Shown here: in pieces, positions 44,820-57,160 of the stretch
Layout: each line of letters begins with the position of its first letter
Numbering within the stretch: the stretch's first letter is position 1
Source: Isoetes taiwanensis
Lineage: Eukaryota; Streptophyta; Lycopodiopsida; Isoetales; Isoetaceae
Reading direction: 5' to 3'
Assembly: GCA_021234155.1 (NCBI GenBank)
Contig: JAJEKV010000078.1
Coordinates: forward strand, 4,621,225-4,685,224
DNA length: 64,000 nt
The notes under the pieces: model-generated
The model's input: the letters and a program-made list of their open reading frames with translations, nothing else
Database searches by the model: none
What the model was told of the DNA's origin: nothing
Translations under genes and position numbers: made by a program

Positions 44820-46235
44820 TTCTAATCTCTGATAGCAGCAGCCCCTGGTGCAATTGAAGGATAATCTCACTTTGTCCAAGTTTAGAATTTGCAAAAATGG
44901 TAGCTACCCATCTATAATCAGTTGGATAAGCAAGCTCGTTAAATGTTTGATTCGCTTCAAACCAAGACCCATGATATGCAAAAATATAAATGAGCTGGTC
45001 ACCTATAACAGCAATTGAATGAAGCCCAATTCAAACCCTCAGGTACCTCTGATTTTGCAAAGCTCTACGGCTTCTGCATTAGATAGAAAAATAGAGGTAA
45101 TTTTTAATGCATCCTCAAATTCAAAATGGAGATAAAGGAAGAATTTTCAGAATGAAAATAAGGAATAAAACACTATTACCTCTGATCTTGCAAAACAATG
45201 AAGTGCATGTTTTGCAAAGAAAGGTCGATTATGAATAAACAAAAGGGGTAGTCTTATTTCTAAGGGGAGGTAAAGAGCCCAGAATATAACCTCAGAAGAA
45301 ACAGCAGTCACTAGCATAATGACTTTTCACTGAAATTCTTTAGTACAACAAAGAAACAAAGCCGGTAAGTGAGAGTGTGTAAGAAACAAGAAAAAATGTT
45401 CATAAACCTAAGTAACTCTTGGTTACCAGCTCAGATTTTGTCTTTGATTCTTCTGATTTGGCTTCTTATGCATGAATCAAATGGTGCGACTCAATGGGTC
45501 AGTCTTCATCCTCCTTCAAAATTGATTGATAAAACCGCATCCCCAAGAGCAAGACAACAAGAAAGATAAAACTGCATCCTTAAGTTATGTCAAGAGAGAA
45601 GCCACAGGCACAACGAAAGACGAAGAGAAAGGAAAGAAGGGAAATTTACAGAGAATTTCTAATTTCGCCAGCCATTGGATTCATAATTATAAAATCCAAG
45701 GGCACTAATAAGGCCACGTCAGTTTTAACATGATGTGGCAAGCATGTGGGCAAGCTAGAGTTGCATCAAATGTTGTAGGGAGGGTTAGGCAAGCTTAGCA
45801 ACAAAAGGTATAGCCAAATTCGTCCAAATTGCATGATACATCATTTGGTTGCATACGAGTTCTGTGACAGTGATATAAGCCCACAAGCCTTTCAGCATTC
45901 TTTTGGCTTTAGAATGTGCGATAGCGGTGTGGTGATGGTAGCGGCATCACTTGGAGTTGCTTGCTTCAAGGTGTTTGTTGAGTGTCATTTCTCCTCAACC
46001 TTAATTTATAAAAAGAGCATAGGAAGTACACCAAAAAGAAGAAATAAAAGGAGATCATTTTGAAGATGGCCCTTTAGAACTTGAAACAAGATATAAAAGA
46101 TGGTCCATGTGCAACGAAGATAAGAACAAATCTATTGGCAAGTCATTTCTCTTTTTGATAACATATATATACAAGAAATTTAATACGTCCTACGGTGCAT
46201 GTTCGAGTTTTAGCATCATTAGCATGTTCCTACGT
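44820..46235. other. No supported gene
   Basis: Short ORFs only. A 66-codon plus ORF at 45369-45569 starts with a hydrophobic signal-like segment but has no other support. Confidence 0.35.
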
Positions 46236-46239
46236 GCAA

Positions 46240-46930
46240 ATTCTTGTAAAAGAATCTCTTGAGAATACTCTAAATTCATAGATTCTCTAAGACTCTACCA
46301 AGGTTCTCTTAGAGGGTTCGTGAGCATTTCTCTAAATTTTATAAGATTCCCTCTAGATTCCATTAAATTTCCCTAGATTCTCCAAGATTCTATGAAGATC
46401 CCCTTAGATTCTCTTAGATTCATTTAGATTTTATCAGATTGCCCTTAGATTCAAAGAGATTCTATAAAGAATCCCTTAGATACTCTAAGATTTCATCAAC
46501 ATTTTCTTAGATTCCCTTAGATTTTATGAAGATTCCTTTAGATCCCCCAGATTTTAAGAGATTCCCTTAGGCTTGTAAATATTTTCCTAGATTCTCTGAC
46601 ATTTTATAAGATTTTCTTACATTCTATTAGATTCTTCTGGATTCCTTTACATTCTAGAACTTTTAGAACATTCTAAGACTTTCTGGAACATTCTAAGACT
46701 TTCAATATATTCTAGAACTTTCTGGAAGTATTTCCCTAGATTTCCTTACATTCCCGTAGATTCCCCTACATTCTAGAACATTCTAAAACTTATTAGAACA
46801 ATTTGGAACTTTCTGGAAGCATTTTCTTAGATCCCCCCTAGATTCTCTTATGTTCTAGAACTTTCTAGAAGATTCTAGAACTTTCTAGAGCCTTCTAGAA
46901 CATCCTAGAACCTTCTTGAACTAGCTAGAA
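46240..46930. repeat. Degenerate AGATTC/TTCTAGAA array, left block
   Basis: Runs of AGATTC, CTTAGATTC and CATTCTAGAAC recur every 10-25 bases. In 46655-46925 the unit shifts to TTCTAGAA and TTCTGGAA, which happens to match heat-shock-element geometry. No coding. Confidence 0.85.
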
Positions 46931-47002
46931 TGTTATAGTCTATTTTATCTTAATGGGAACATTACCCTTAAGTATATGTGAAACATAAATTATTCATGGA
47001 AT

Positions 47003-47100
47003 TAATGCTTGGTCTAGTCGTTAGAATGGGGGGTTGGAGGGTCAGTGGCCAGGGTTTGAATCTCCCACACAATATAAAAATTTTAAAAGCCTTTTCCTAA
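47003..47100 (+). mobile_element. tRNA-derived SINE (head region)
   Basis: TTGGTCTAGTCGTT at 47009-47022 is an A-box and GGGTTTGAATCTC at 47052-47064 a B-box, with normal tRNA-like spacing, followed by a T/A-rich tail. The 3' limit is uncertain. Confidence 0.6.
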
Positions 47101-47104
47101 GGGA

Positions 47105-47635
47105 TGAGCATTCAACTTGGGCCGTAGGATCTTGGACCCGATCAAGGGTCGAGATCTTACGCAACATGAGCCATAGGATCTATTATATATAATTCCCAAA
47201 GTCATGTGCACCGTAGAATATGTGCCAAGCCACGTGAGCCGTAAGATCCTGGATCGACGATCAGGATCGAATCAACCTGGACCGTAGGATCGATTACATA
47301 TAATTCCCAAAGCCATGTGCACCGTAGGATGTGTCCCAAAGCAACGTGAGCCGTAGGATCTCGGATCGACGATCAAGATCAAATCAACCTGGACCGTAGG
47401 ATCGCTTACATATAAGCTACAAACTCACTCGCAAGCCATCTGGGCCGTACGATATGCCCTAAAGCCACGTGAGCCGTAGGATCTCAAACCGGCGGTCAGG
47501 ATCAGATCAACCTGGACCGTAGGATCGTGTCTATACGGATTATATATAAACTCCCAAGCCATCTGGGCCGTAGGATACGTCCCAAAGCCACATGAGCCGT
47601 CGGATCTCGAACGGACGGTCGGATAAGCCCGACAA
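47105..47635. repeat. About five imperfect tandem units of 113-123 bp (CCGTAGGATC repeat)
   Basis: Units contain GTGAGCCGTAGGATCTCGGA, CGATCAGGATC, AATCAACCTGGACCGTAGGA, TACATATAA and CCAAAGCCA. The GAGCC landmarks are near 47167, 47237, 47349, 47470 and 47594. Later units replace GTGCACC with CTGGGCC. They sit between the two GATTC blocks. Confidence 0.85.
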
Positions 47636-47724
47636 ACATAAGAACATATATAGAGAGAGATAGATTAGAGATTAGATATACAAGTGGTTGTACTATGAGG
47701 GAGTGTACAAATTTTGAGCCATCC

Positions 47725-48560
47725 AATGAAGATTTCATAAAGATTCTCTTAGATTCTTCAAGGCTCATAAAAAATTTCTCTAGATTTCGAAGATTTTATG
47801 AAGATTCTCTTAGATTCCCCTGGATTCTCTTGAGATTCTCATAAATTCTTTAAGATTCCTTTGAGATTCCTCTAAATTCTCAAAGATTAACCCAAATTTC
47901 CTCTAGATTCTCCAAGATTCTACGTAGATTCTCTTAAATTCCCACAGATTCTACGAAGATTTCCCTGCAAAACACATCCAATGTGAAGGAATCCCTAAGA
48001 TTCCACAAAGGTTCTTCTAGATTCTTAAGATTCTACAAAGATTCCTCTAGATAAGATTGTATATAGGTTTTATGTAGATTCCCCTAGATTCCTTTAGATA
48101 TTATGTATATTCCCCTAGATTCCATTAGATATATGTACATTCCCCTAGATTCTCCAATATTCCATTAAACATCATGTAGATTCTCAAAGACTTTATGAAG
48201 ATGCACTTAGATTCTGCTAGATTTCCTAAGATTCTCTTAAGATTCACATAGATTCCCTAATTCTGTTGAGATTCCTCTAGATTCCCCAAGTTTCTATGAA
48301 GATTCTCCTAGATCCCCTTAGATTCTATGAGGATTCTCCCAGATTCTTCAAGATTTTATGAAGATTCTCCTAGATTCTCAAAGGTTTTATAAAGATTCGC
48401 TTAAATTCTTAAAGATTCTATTGTGATTCCCATTGATTCCTCAAGATTCTATTGAGATTCCTCTACATTCTTTAAGATCCTATGAAGATTCCCCTAGATT
48501 CTCTTACATTCCCATAGATTCCATAAAATTCCAAGATTCCAAGAAGATTCTTAGTATTCG
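47725..48560. repeat. Degenerate AGATTC array, right block
   Basis: GATTCTCTTAGATTC, TATGAAGATTC and CCCTAGATTC recur at about 10-30 base spacing for over 800 bases. Same family as 46240-46930. Confidence 0.85.
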
Positions 48561-48924
48561 ATCATATTCACTTCAACTGTAGCGGAACGATATCAAACCA
48601 CTACTCATTGGAAAGCTCTCGATGAGAGGAATCCAATGGTATGGGCCCCACCTCTATCCGATCCTTTACTGCAAGTTACAGGCCTTTGAATGCAATTACA
48701 AAAAAGAAGCTTCCTTGAAAGTCCTTCCATAAGTGTTGATGCCACCTCATTACTTTTTTTATTAAATGAGGGTGCCACCTCAACACCTTTAATAAAATAA
48801 ATTACAACTTAATAAAAAACTTAATGGCCATGATTTCTCCTCCCTTTTCGATCCAAGGGCTGAGATTGGCCACACCAAAAAGCATCTTTAGGGACCTTCC
48901 TTGCACCTTCCCTACAAAAATCAA

Positions 48925-49100
48925 GGGCTATGATTTTGCCTTCCCCCTTGATCCGACGGTCTAGAGGCATGGTGCATGCCCCATGCATGACCCCATGTAG
49001 ATCCTAAGGCCGTAGTTGTGCCACCTCATTGGCCCCCAAACAGATGGCCTAGATTGATTTCAATATGTAAACAATCCATGGGTACATCGTTTCCCACGGA
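48925..49100. repeat. Dispersed repeat, copy 1
   Basis: GATTTTGCCTTCCCCCTTGA, GCCACCTCATT, GATTGATTTCAATATGTAAA and CAATCCATGGG correspond in order to 56975-57160, with moderate divergence. Confidence 0.6.
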
Positions 49101-49218
49101 CACATAGAATAATTATCTACTCTTATATAATTTATTCACACCAAGATTCGATTCTTTGATGCTCTAGATTCCCGAGTGAGGGAAAAAATAGGGTGTCGAT
49201 AAAAAAAAATAATAATAA

Positions 49219-49350
49219 AGAAAACTCATCGAGATGGAGACAACTGGCGATGTCAATCCATTCCTGTCTAAGCTGATCCACACATTTGGCGATGGTGAAT
49301 TTGTCTTTCGCAGCAATGCTTATCTACTTCAATGCGCGTCCCGACATGGT
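49219..49350 (+). pseudogene. Unidentified captured exon in Helitron-like element 2
   Basis: A short frame METTGDVNPFLSKLIHTF then GDGEFVFRSNAYLLQCAS ends at a stop near 49348. Protein-like but not assigned. Downstream at about 49500 a second frame (MSSANNPKSGSLKSG) and IFESATISPSFAEPKKPF then KSGRSLVEQISDAKMLG are also protein-like. Possibly the 5' exons of a captured gene. Confidence 0.35.
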
Positions 49351-50772
49351 CAGATCTGATTTAAGCCCCAGGTGGCAATAGGATCTGTTTTACTGGATGC
49401 TATATAACCCAAATCTCTCTTTATTTCGTTCGTTCAGGGATTTTGGAGGGTTATAAGGTACGTTTATGTTCTATTGCTTTTTGTTCAGTATTCGATTCTT
49501 TCATTCTTCAATGAGCTCGGCCAACAACCCCAAATCCGGTAGCCTCAAATCCGGCTTAACCCTTCAAAATGTCTCGGCTATTGTGGAAGCCATCTTCCAC
49601 ATATAGAGATTTTCGAATCTGCCACCATATCGCCATCTTTTGCAGAGCCTAAAAAACCTTTTAAGTCTGGCCGATCGTTGGTAGAACAGATATCCGACGC
49701 AAAAATGCTTGGAAGATGTTGCAGTTTCCTTGCGGAATGCATGGAGGTTGTTGCAGTACTATTTGTAACTTTGTAGCAAATGGTTTGGATGGGTATGAAA
49801 CATCCAAGATATAGGAAAAGGTGTGCATCTGAATAAGGTAGCATTTGCAGATTCTGGGTCAGAGTTCCAAAGTGAAAATGCAGGGGATTGTGCAGCCGCC
49901 AAGCAAATGGAAGATCCATAATATTCAGGTTCTTTTGATCTATTGTCAGATTTAGTCTTTCACAAAACATATGGATCTAATTTATTCGCTAAATGAGTAC
50001 TTACTGCTTATTTTCTGGGTTTGCTAGATAGAATCTTAAAAGGCAGAAGAGCTTGCGCAGGGACACACCTTTGTCAGAGCCAAGTCCATATAATGGGAGA
50101 AAATGCCATTACTGATTATCTTCTGATGCTTTCTCCATGCAAGAAATGTTATTGGTTGTGTATTCTATGATTTGATCATCAGGGGAAGCACTACTACATC
50201 AACGGGGCAGGTTCTTTTTTATTTCTGCTCCATTGATATACTGGTAGGTATCTCAGCTCTTGTGCCATGCAACATTTTTCTCTTCTGTGTGAGAGCTTGG
50301 TCAGAGTGGACTATCTTCAGATTTCTGTATTAGCATTCAACTGCACTCCTTGTGATTATGCCAGATTTCAATACCATGATGTTCGAAAATGAGCAGCATT
50401 TGCCATGGATTCACTTCACGAAGGTTTGTTCCCCTTCAAAATCTTTTTGATTTTTCAATATTGGTTCTCTAGCTTGCATTTTGATCTTATAATTGTTGAA
50501 GGATCTTAAATACATGTTAATAATACAAATATGCAGCTTGAGATCAAATTCTTTTGTTTATTTGATGTGCAGTTTTGTTTTTCAGAAAACTCGTGAACTT
50601 ATTACAGTTTTGCAAATGTTGACACCCACCGTGCATTTGCCATATGCCAGACCCAAATTTTAAGCCGTTGCAGATGGAATTGAAAATGATGTTTATCTTC
50701 ATATATTCCTACAGCTGTCTTGGTTGTTGTGTGTTGTTGCGTGCTCATAAGTGCTCACATCCGGTAATGGCC

Positions 50773-51030
50773 CTCCCAATTATTATTTAGTTCTTGCCTC
50801 TAAAATATAAGACTAAGCGGCTTAGACCTGAAACATCATATGTGCATGATATAGATATTTCAGTACCATTGAAAGAGTGTGCATTTCATGAAGAGTTCAT
50901 AGATGCCGGCAGAATTGAAGATCAGAATAATTGGAAGGAAAGATTTATGTTCCGAGTTTGTTCGTGTTGCAGGGCACATGAAACCCTCGATTATGCTATC
51001 CATATTGTTGCTTCAGTTTTGAATACGAAA
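50773..51030 (+). pseudogene. Unidentified captured exon with good splice sites
   Basis: Between TTATTTAG and ACGAAAG|GTATCG the frame reads LKYKTKRLRPETSYVHDIDI, SVPLKECAFHEEFIDAGRIE, then a Cys motif VCSCCRAHETLDYAI and HIVASVLNTKG. Further exon candidates follow: 51131-51210 (CTCCCAG|ATGATCG... AGGAG|GTAATTG) and from 51319 (TGCAG|GCCCGAG). At 52540-52740 a frame reads LHKNPGSRSRLGDLAEFITR, EVVAALLPTDSQQKARGKQF. I do not recognise the gene. The pattern fits a genomic multi-exon capture by element 2. Confidence 0.42.
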
Positions 51031-53336
51031 GGTATCGATTCTTCTGTTCTTTCTATGATTTAAGCATCGTGAGGATTATCTTAGTGGGCGCATTGAAAAA
51101 TCATGTTGTGCTTGAATCTTCTGCTCCCAGATGATCGTAGGCTCAGTTGTTTGCAAGCGCCCTGGTTATAACAGGATTGGGTTTTGCGCATTGCGAGCTA
51201 GGAGGTAATTGATTATTGAAGCGTAGCCTCTCTTATTTGTTAATTATGGGCATTTCTAAGATGTTTCTAGACAAATAGGAAGCGCAATCAAAGTTCTTAT
51301 TCTTTTGACGGAATGCAGGCCCGAGAGGGAAGAGCTCAGTGAAGCGGGCACACTTTTGTCTTGTGAGAGCTGAAGGCATGCAGCTGAGGAATCCTTAGGT
51401 CACAGTGTAACTATAAATGCATCTTATGCTGCGCAAGTAAATTTCTGTCACATGCTAGATTCCAACTATAAGTGATGCCATTTTGAAAACTGCAGTCCAG
51501 ATCTGTTATACTAATAGCAGTTTATGCATTTGTTCGATACTACTATTAGTTTAGATGAAGATAGTCCATGTAATTCACCTGTTATTATTCCATAAATCCC
51601 CAAGTGTCATCACATTTTTATCCTTCCGTTTCCTCTAAATTTTAGGATGTCTAATAGCCAGAGGAGTATCATTGTTTTGAGCCAGATGATATGTAATAAA
51701 TATGGCATTTGAGTCCTCCATTTTTCTTCTACGTTTGGATTTCACTTCTGGCTGATAAGCTTATCCAGAACCATTTAGATCTGCTCAAGAGTGGCAATGT
51801 TGTATGCTATTTAATTTTACTAGGTGTGCAAAAGACCAATCGGATGCATAAAGATCAGCCGGGTGCAGAAGCTGATTCAGGGACTCTTTATTGGAGCAAA
51901 AAAGGCAGGCAATTTAGCAAAAGTAGGTATTTTCCCACTACAATCAGGATGCCAATGGCCAAACTTTGGACTATCTAAACAAGGCAAAGAATCTCCAGAA
52001 AGGGGACAAGGGACGCTACCACACTTTTAGCAATAAGGCCTTTAATAGATTGAGGATAGAAATGTTGTCAGAGATTGTTTGCAAGAAAAAATATTGAAGA
52101 AACACTGACCTTGAGGTCATGATGTTGTAGTCTTAGTCTTGATCATTATAAGATTAAACTAAAGTAGATTACACCTAGAAGAGAACAGAATTTCTCTAAT
52201 AACTAGCCCAACTCCATAAAAGACACCTTCTCAAGGCAAGTATTTGCTTTTTTAATTTTTCAAAGACTACTTATCAACCCAACATAGCATGCACGTATGA
52301 CTTGCTAACAACGCAAATGCTGGGCAAACCTAGTTATAAGGGAAGTTTGGACCATTAGAGAAAATATGAAAATGTAGAAAGCAAAGAATGTGCATCTTTG
52401 ATAGATTGTTGTTGTTGTCTATTAAGTCTATCTTTCCTGCCACCCTAATGTTTGTACCCACACTAATACTAAATGCTTGTGCTTTTAGAGATCTATAATC
52501 GACAGGCTCTGTGTCCCTTTGCAGGCGGTGTGAACAATAAGCTCAGAGTCAGTATGTGGGTTTGCATAAGAATCCAGGATCAAGGTCTCGTTTGGGAGAT
52601 TTGGCAGAATTCATAACTAGGGAAGTGGTGGCTGCACTGCTTCCTACAGATTCACAACAGAAAGCACGAGGGAAGCAATTTGTTGGATATTATCGCACGT
52701 CTATCGCTTTGATGCCAAAGACATCGGTCCATAAGCTTTAAGGATCTCAAGATAAACTTTCTAACTTAATATTGGTACCCTAAATGTCTACTCCATAATC
52801 CATCACATTATCACTTCTCATTGACATAATAAAACAATTTATCTGCTGTCAAAAAGTACTCATCTTGATAGTATATCCCTTCCTCGTTCTGTCTGGGTCC
52901 CAAAGACCATCTAGCCCTTTGGACCATTGAGATATAATCCACGAGTGAATTCTTTGAAGACATACATAGGGCCTCCAATGTGGTGGTTAAATTCTCTAAA
53001 GACATTCATATGGCCTCCATTGTTATTGTTTGAATCAATAAAGATATATATATGGTATGTGCCGATCATCTCCCCCTCAAGGCATTCAACATTGGAGCTG
53101 ATGGTTCTCTCTATAGTAGAGGCACAACCATTCTCCTTGACAAACTAGTCCTCAAGTTTTAAGTTGCGATAAAATCTCAGCTGTTTGCAGAGGTGTTACA
53201 ACAGTATAAACACCTAGTTTATTATGCCAAATAGCCATAAACACCTAATTTGTTATGGAAAACCACCATAAAGCTCTCGGGCCCAAAGGGAAGAGAAATG
53301 TTCGCGGCGGCCTTGGCCGCCGCGATAAATTTCTTG

Positions 53337-54295
53337 TATATATAAAGTCTTTGTACTATGTAGGGCCTGTATGAAGTTGGAGAGTATAAATTCGAATGTA
53401 CGTACAATGTAAAGTGTAGATTTTTCAAGTTTATACGAGTTTTCTAAATCTATCAACATGAATATTCTCAAAGTATTGTATATATTCCTTAAGATCTCAT
53501 AAAGAATGTTATATACCTATGCGGTTATGTTAGTCATACGATGCAAAAAGGATCAATCTCTACGAATTGCCTTAAGACGATATAGAAGGAGATCATAATT
53601 TAGGGATCATAGAGTTTTTATACAACTTTCCATGAAATTAGCAGGATTTTGATAGACTTTCTAAATGATGGTTACCATAGAATGATCAAGATATCGTTCC
53701 AAAATAGATTAAAAGAAGTTACGGGCATTCTATAAGAACCTTTCTCTTAGAGAGGTTCTCATTTTGCCATGAACATTTCTCTTTCCCAACTCCTTTGTAT
53801 TTGGTAGAGTGAGTTACTAAAGAGGAATATTCTTGGGGCAAACATTTGCCTTTCCATCCAGTAATAATGGATGCGTGTCAATCTAAAAATATGGACAATT
53901 GGAACCTATGCTAGTGCCTTATGTTCTCATGTCTATAGGATAGAAACGCAACAACCATGGAATTTGCATTATTGACCTTGTTTTTTCTTGGAGACATATA
54001 GGGGGCTTTAAGTTCTGCACAAACTCGAATGTGTTTATTTTGAATACTGGACAGACAATTGTATGAGCTAATGTTGTCTAGGTTTTAGCAACATTTCAAG
54101 ATTGTTCTGGGTTTTGTTAAAGTATCCATAAGGATTCCTATGAAATATTGGTACATACATTGAGAGTCTCAGTATGAGATGCGCCTAATAGATACATAAC
54201 TAATAGAACATATGTAACCTTCATTTCCACATATTACTCTTGAAATTTTAGCAACTTATATAATACAATCTAAATAAATTGGAACCCTTGCCTCC
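53337..54295. other. No supported gene
   Basis: AT-rich, no ORF over 70 codons, no clear repeat. Confidence 0.4.
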
Positions 54296-54299
54296 CTTC

Positions 54300-54361
54300 C
54301 ATCGATTGTTGGGTTCCCGTGGACGTAAAAATTCATCTTATCTTATCTTATCTTATCTTAT
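54300..54361 (+). mobile_element. LINE 3' end fragment with ATCTT tail
   Basis: GGGTTCCCGTGGACGTAAAA followed by ATTC and (ATCTT)4-5. Same CGTGGACGT end word as the other LINE tails, different tail unit. Confidence 0.7.
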
Positions 54362-55070
54362 ACATGACCTCATAGCAACATAAATCAGAGGGGGATTGCT
54401 TATGGCTTATAGCTTTGGCAATACCATTACAGAGCAAAATATAAGAGTATTTGACACACTAGCCTTTGGCATGTAATCTCCATATTGTATGGATAGCTAA
54501 GATGTTTGAGAAAGATATCCATGAAGGAGAGTTGTTTAACACAATTATGTCGTATGGTGACAAATCTTCCAATGAAAAGCCTAACAAATGACACAAAATG
54601 GTAGGAATGATAGTTTCTATGGTTGTACAGAGTTAAATGTACCTATTTTGACAATTCTAGATTGTCAATTCTACTAGCCAACATTGCAAATGTGAAGATT
54701 CCGGGTCGTAAGATTTCTTCAAGGTTGTTCTAGATTTTGTTAAAGTATCCATAAGGATTTCCATAAGATATTATTAAATACATTGAGAGTCCTGAGACTT
54801 CATTAGTATTCAAAATCTCATGGAGATTTATGAAAGGGTTTGTGCTATGTGGGAGTGTACAAAGTTGAATTTACGTATCATGTTCTCCATCACATTCCTT
54901 CTATGAGATGCCCCCAATGGATACATAGGTAATAGAGCATATGTCACCTTCATTTCCACATATTACACTTGAAATTTTAGCAACTCATAACGTGTTAATG
55001 CTAGATGCACCTTTGAGATGTATAAAGTGATAACCATCAAAAAAAGGGGGGAACTACAAACTTTCCTAGG

Positions 55071-55132
55071 AGAAAGCATTAAATTCCCACCATATCCCAT
55101 AAGAAAGCATTGAATTCCCACCATATCCCATA
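55071..55132. repeat. 31-bp tandem duplication
   Basis: AGAAAGCATTAAATTCCCAC and AGAAAGCATTGAATTCCCAC, each continuing CATATCCCATA; one mismatch. Confidence 0.85.
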
Positions 55133-55890
55133 AAACAGGCATCAAGAATCATATTGGCAATTGTTCAAATTACAACCTTAGCCTTTTACATTTCTGCATG
55201 TAGGCATGCCTAAGTTCATTTCTTCACACATCTAGCAGTGCCTACTTCAACACTATGATCTTGATGATTGCAATATCTTCTTATGCTACGAAGCAATACT
55301 TCACACGTAGACGAACCAATTATAAGTAGATAGTAGGTGGAAAAGCCTGGCCCTTCTCAATCGAAACAAAGAATATTACTCCAATTGTGGCAAAAAATCA
55401 CACCTCTAAAAGAAAACATACCATTCATATTTGACATCTTATAGGTAAGCTCCAATAAAATATTTCTTTTTAATATTAATTTTCCAACCCTTACAAATGT
55501 GCACATAGAAGAAACTATTTGTACTTTAACAACAGAAATGCTTATATCCATCACCTAGAATAGACAGATTTTCAAAGACGGTAAAAACAAAGTGAAGGGA
55601 AACACGCCTCAATTTACTTCAGGCGCCCTCAATTCACCTCAACACTAAGGGTGATTAACATTTGTACCGTTTGCCATTACATGATGTATGTCAGCAGCTT
55701 GCAGCTTGTTTGATCTTGAATTCAATAATCGGGTTGAATCCAAAAGTACAATGTAGAAAGATTTGCCTTCAAAACATGTGAAAGACGTTTAGTTGGTTAG
55801 AAAGAGCATCAGTTGGTGCTTGGAAATAAAATTTGCGTTGGTCAAGTATCATGGAGACTAGTAGAATACCCTACAACTTACATCCAATAA

Positions 55891-55984
55891 GATATTTTAT
55901 TGCAACATAAAGTTGGCTAATAGAACGTCTGCTTTCAGATATTTTACTGCAGCATAAAGTTGGTTAATAGAACATCTGCCTTCA
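55891..55984. repeat. 47-bp tandem duplication
   Basis: GATATTTTATTGCAACATAA and GATATTTTACTGCAGCATAA, each followed by AGTTGG(C/T)TAATAGAAC; few mismatches. Confidence 0.85.
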
Positions 55985-56192
55985 ATAAAGCAAGATGACT
56001 TGCCATCTTTGGCAATGCAGTGCATTGAACTGTGAGGTGTCAACCTTGAACGATATCAATATTAAAATTACCATACATTTACTGTGATCAGTACGAACAT
56101 GTAGGTTCTCCAATCTGCACGGAACATGCAAGCCATGTAATAATATGCCATGTTTCCAAAGAACCTAGATATGCAAAGAACCTGGACATGAT

Positions 56193-56264
56193 GACATGTT
56201 CTTAGAGTTATCCTAAGAACAATAACCTGACATGTTTTTAGAGTTATCCTAAGAACAATAACCT
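56193..56264. repeat. 36-bp tandem duplication
   Basis: GACATGTTCTTAGAGTTATC and GACATGTTTTTAGAGTTATC, each followed by CTAAGAACAATAACCT. Confidence 0.85.
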
Positions 56265-56974
56265 GACAACTATCAAAACTGCTATGATCTATGACCCAGT
56301 AACCTGACAACTAATCACAACTACACATACTCCACGTAACAATGGGCCAAAAGCCAGGAGAGATCATTACAGAAAGTTCTCCTGGAGCTTGCAAACTATT
56401 TAGAGCAAGTTAACAAAAACCTAGGAGAGACGATTCAAACTAAGAAAACCTTGCATATTAAACGAACTAAAGCTTGACCATATTATACTTGAAACCTGTC
56501 GAATACTAGCATTAAAATATTAGATTTGCCCATTACATTATGTCAGATCTAAAATTTACCACATCATGGCATTCTACTTTGGAAGAAAATAAGAACCCAA
56601 TCAATGGTTCCGTCAAAGAGATAAATTAAGGAAGACGAGAACATAATAATGAGACTATAATTACATGGTTCAGTGGTTTCAACTGCGCCGTGCATGACAA
56701 AGACTGGCTTCCGCTGGCTGCATATGTGGCTGCTCATAAAGATTGAAGAGTATTATTAAAAATATTAGAAATGTACTAGAAATGAATTTTTAAATGCCTT
56801 GCCTGATATAGAGAATGTTGAATTGTCACGTATTGCAAATATACCTAAGATTCCTTTTTTTCTTTTTTCTAATTTTGCCACCGCATCATCTAATATAATA
56901 ATAAATGTTAATACTGTCAAATAAATGCCATAAAAGTTGCACCTTTCTTGTATTTTGCAGAAATAATCAACGGA

Positions 56975-57160
56975 TAGAATTTTGTCTCCCCCATCGATCC
57001 AATGGTAATGAGATGGGGCTCATGGCCCATCCATGCGCATGCATGCTTCCCATCGAGATCCAACAGTCATAGCTTTGCCACCTCATCATATTTCAAACGA
57101 ATGGTCAGGATCGATTTGAATATATCAACAATCTATTCCATGGGGGCATCCAAAGTAATT
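56975..57160. repeat. Dispersed repeat, copy 2
   Basis: Diverged relative of 48925-49100 (GATCCAA, GCCACCTCATCA, GATCGATTTGAATATATCAA, CAATCTATTCCATGGG). Confidence 0.55.

Larger units (their letters stand above)
49116..53336 (+). mobile_element. Helitron-like element 2 with captured exons
   Basis: Starts TCTACTCTTATATAATTTAT after an A, like element 1 at 31762. It ends with a perfect 10-bp stem (CGCGGCGGCC, TT, GGCCGCCGCG at 53303-53324), then ATAAATTTCTTG, before a T. A TC start, a subterminal GC hairpin 12 bases from the end and an A/T insertion site without duplication are Helitron traits; CTTG rather than CTRR is unusual. The 4.2-kb body has no Rep/helicase ORF and contains exon-like segments with splice sites, so it is a non-autonomous gene-carrying element. 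Confidence 0.66.
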
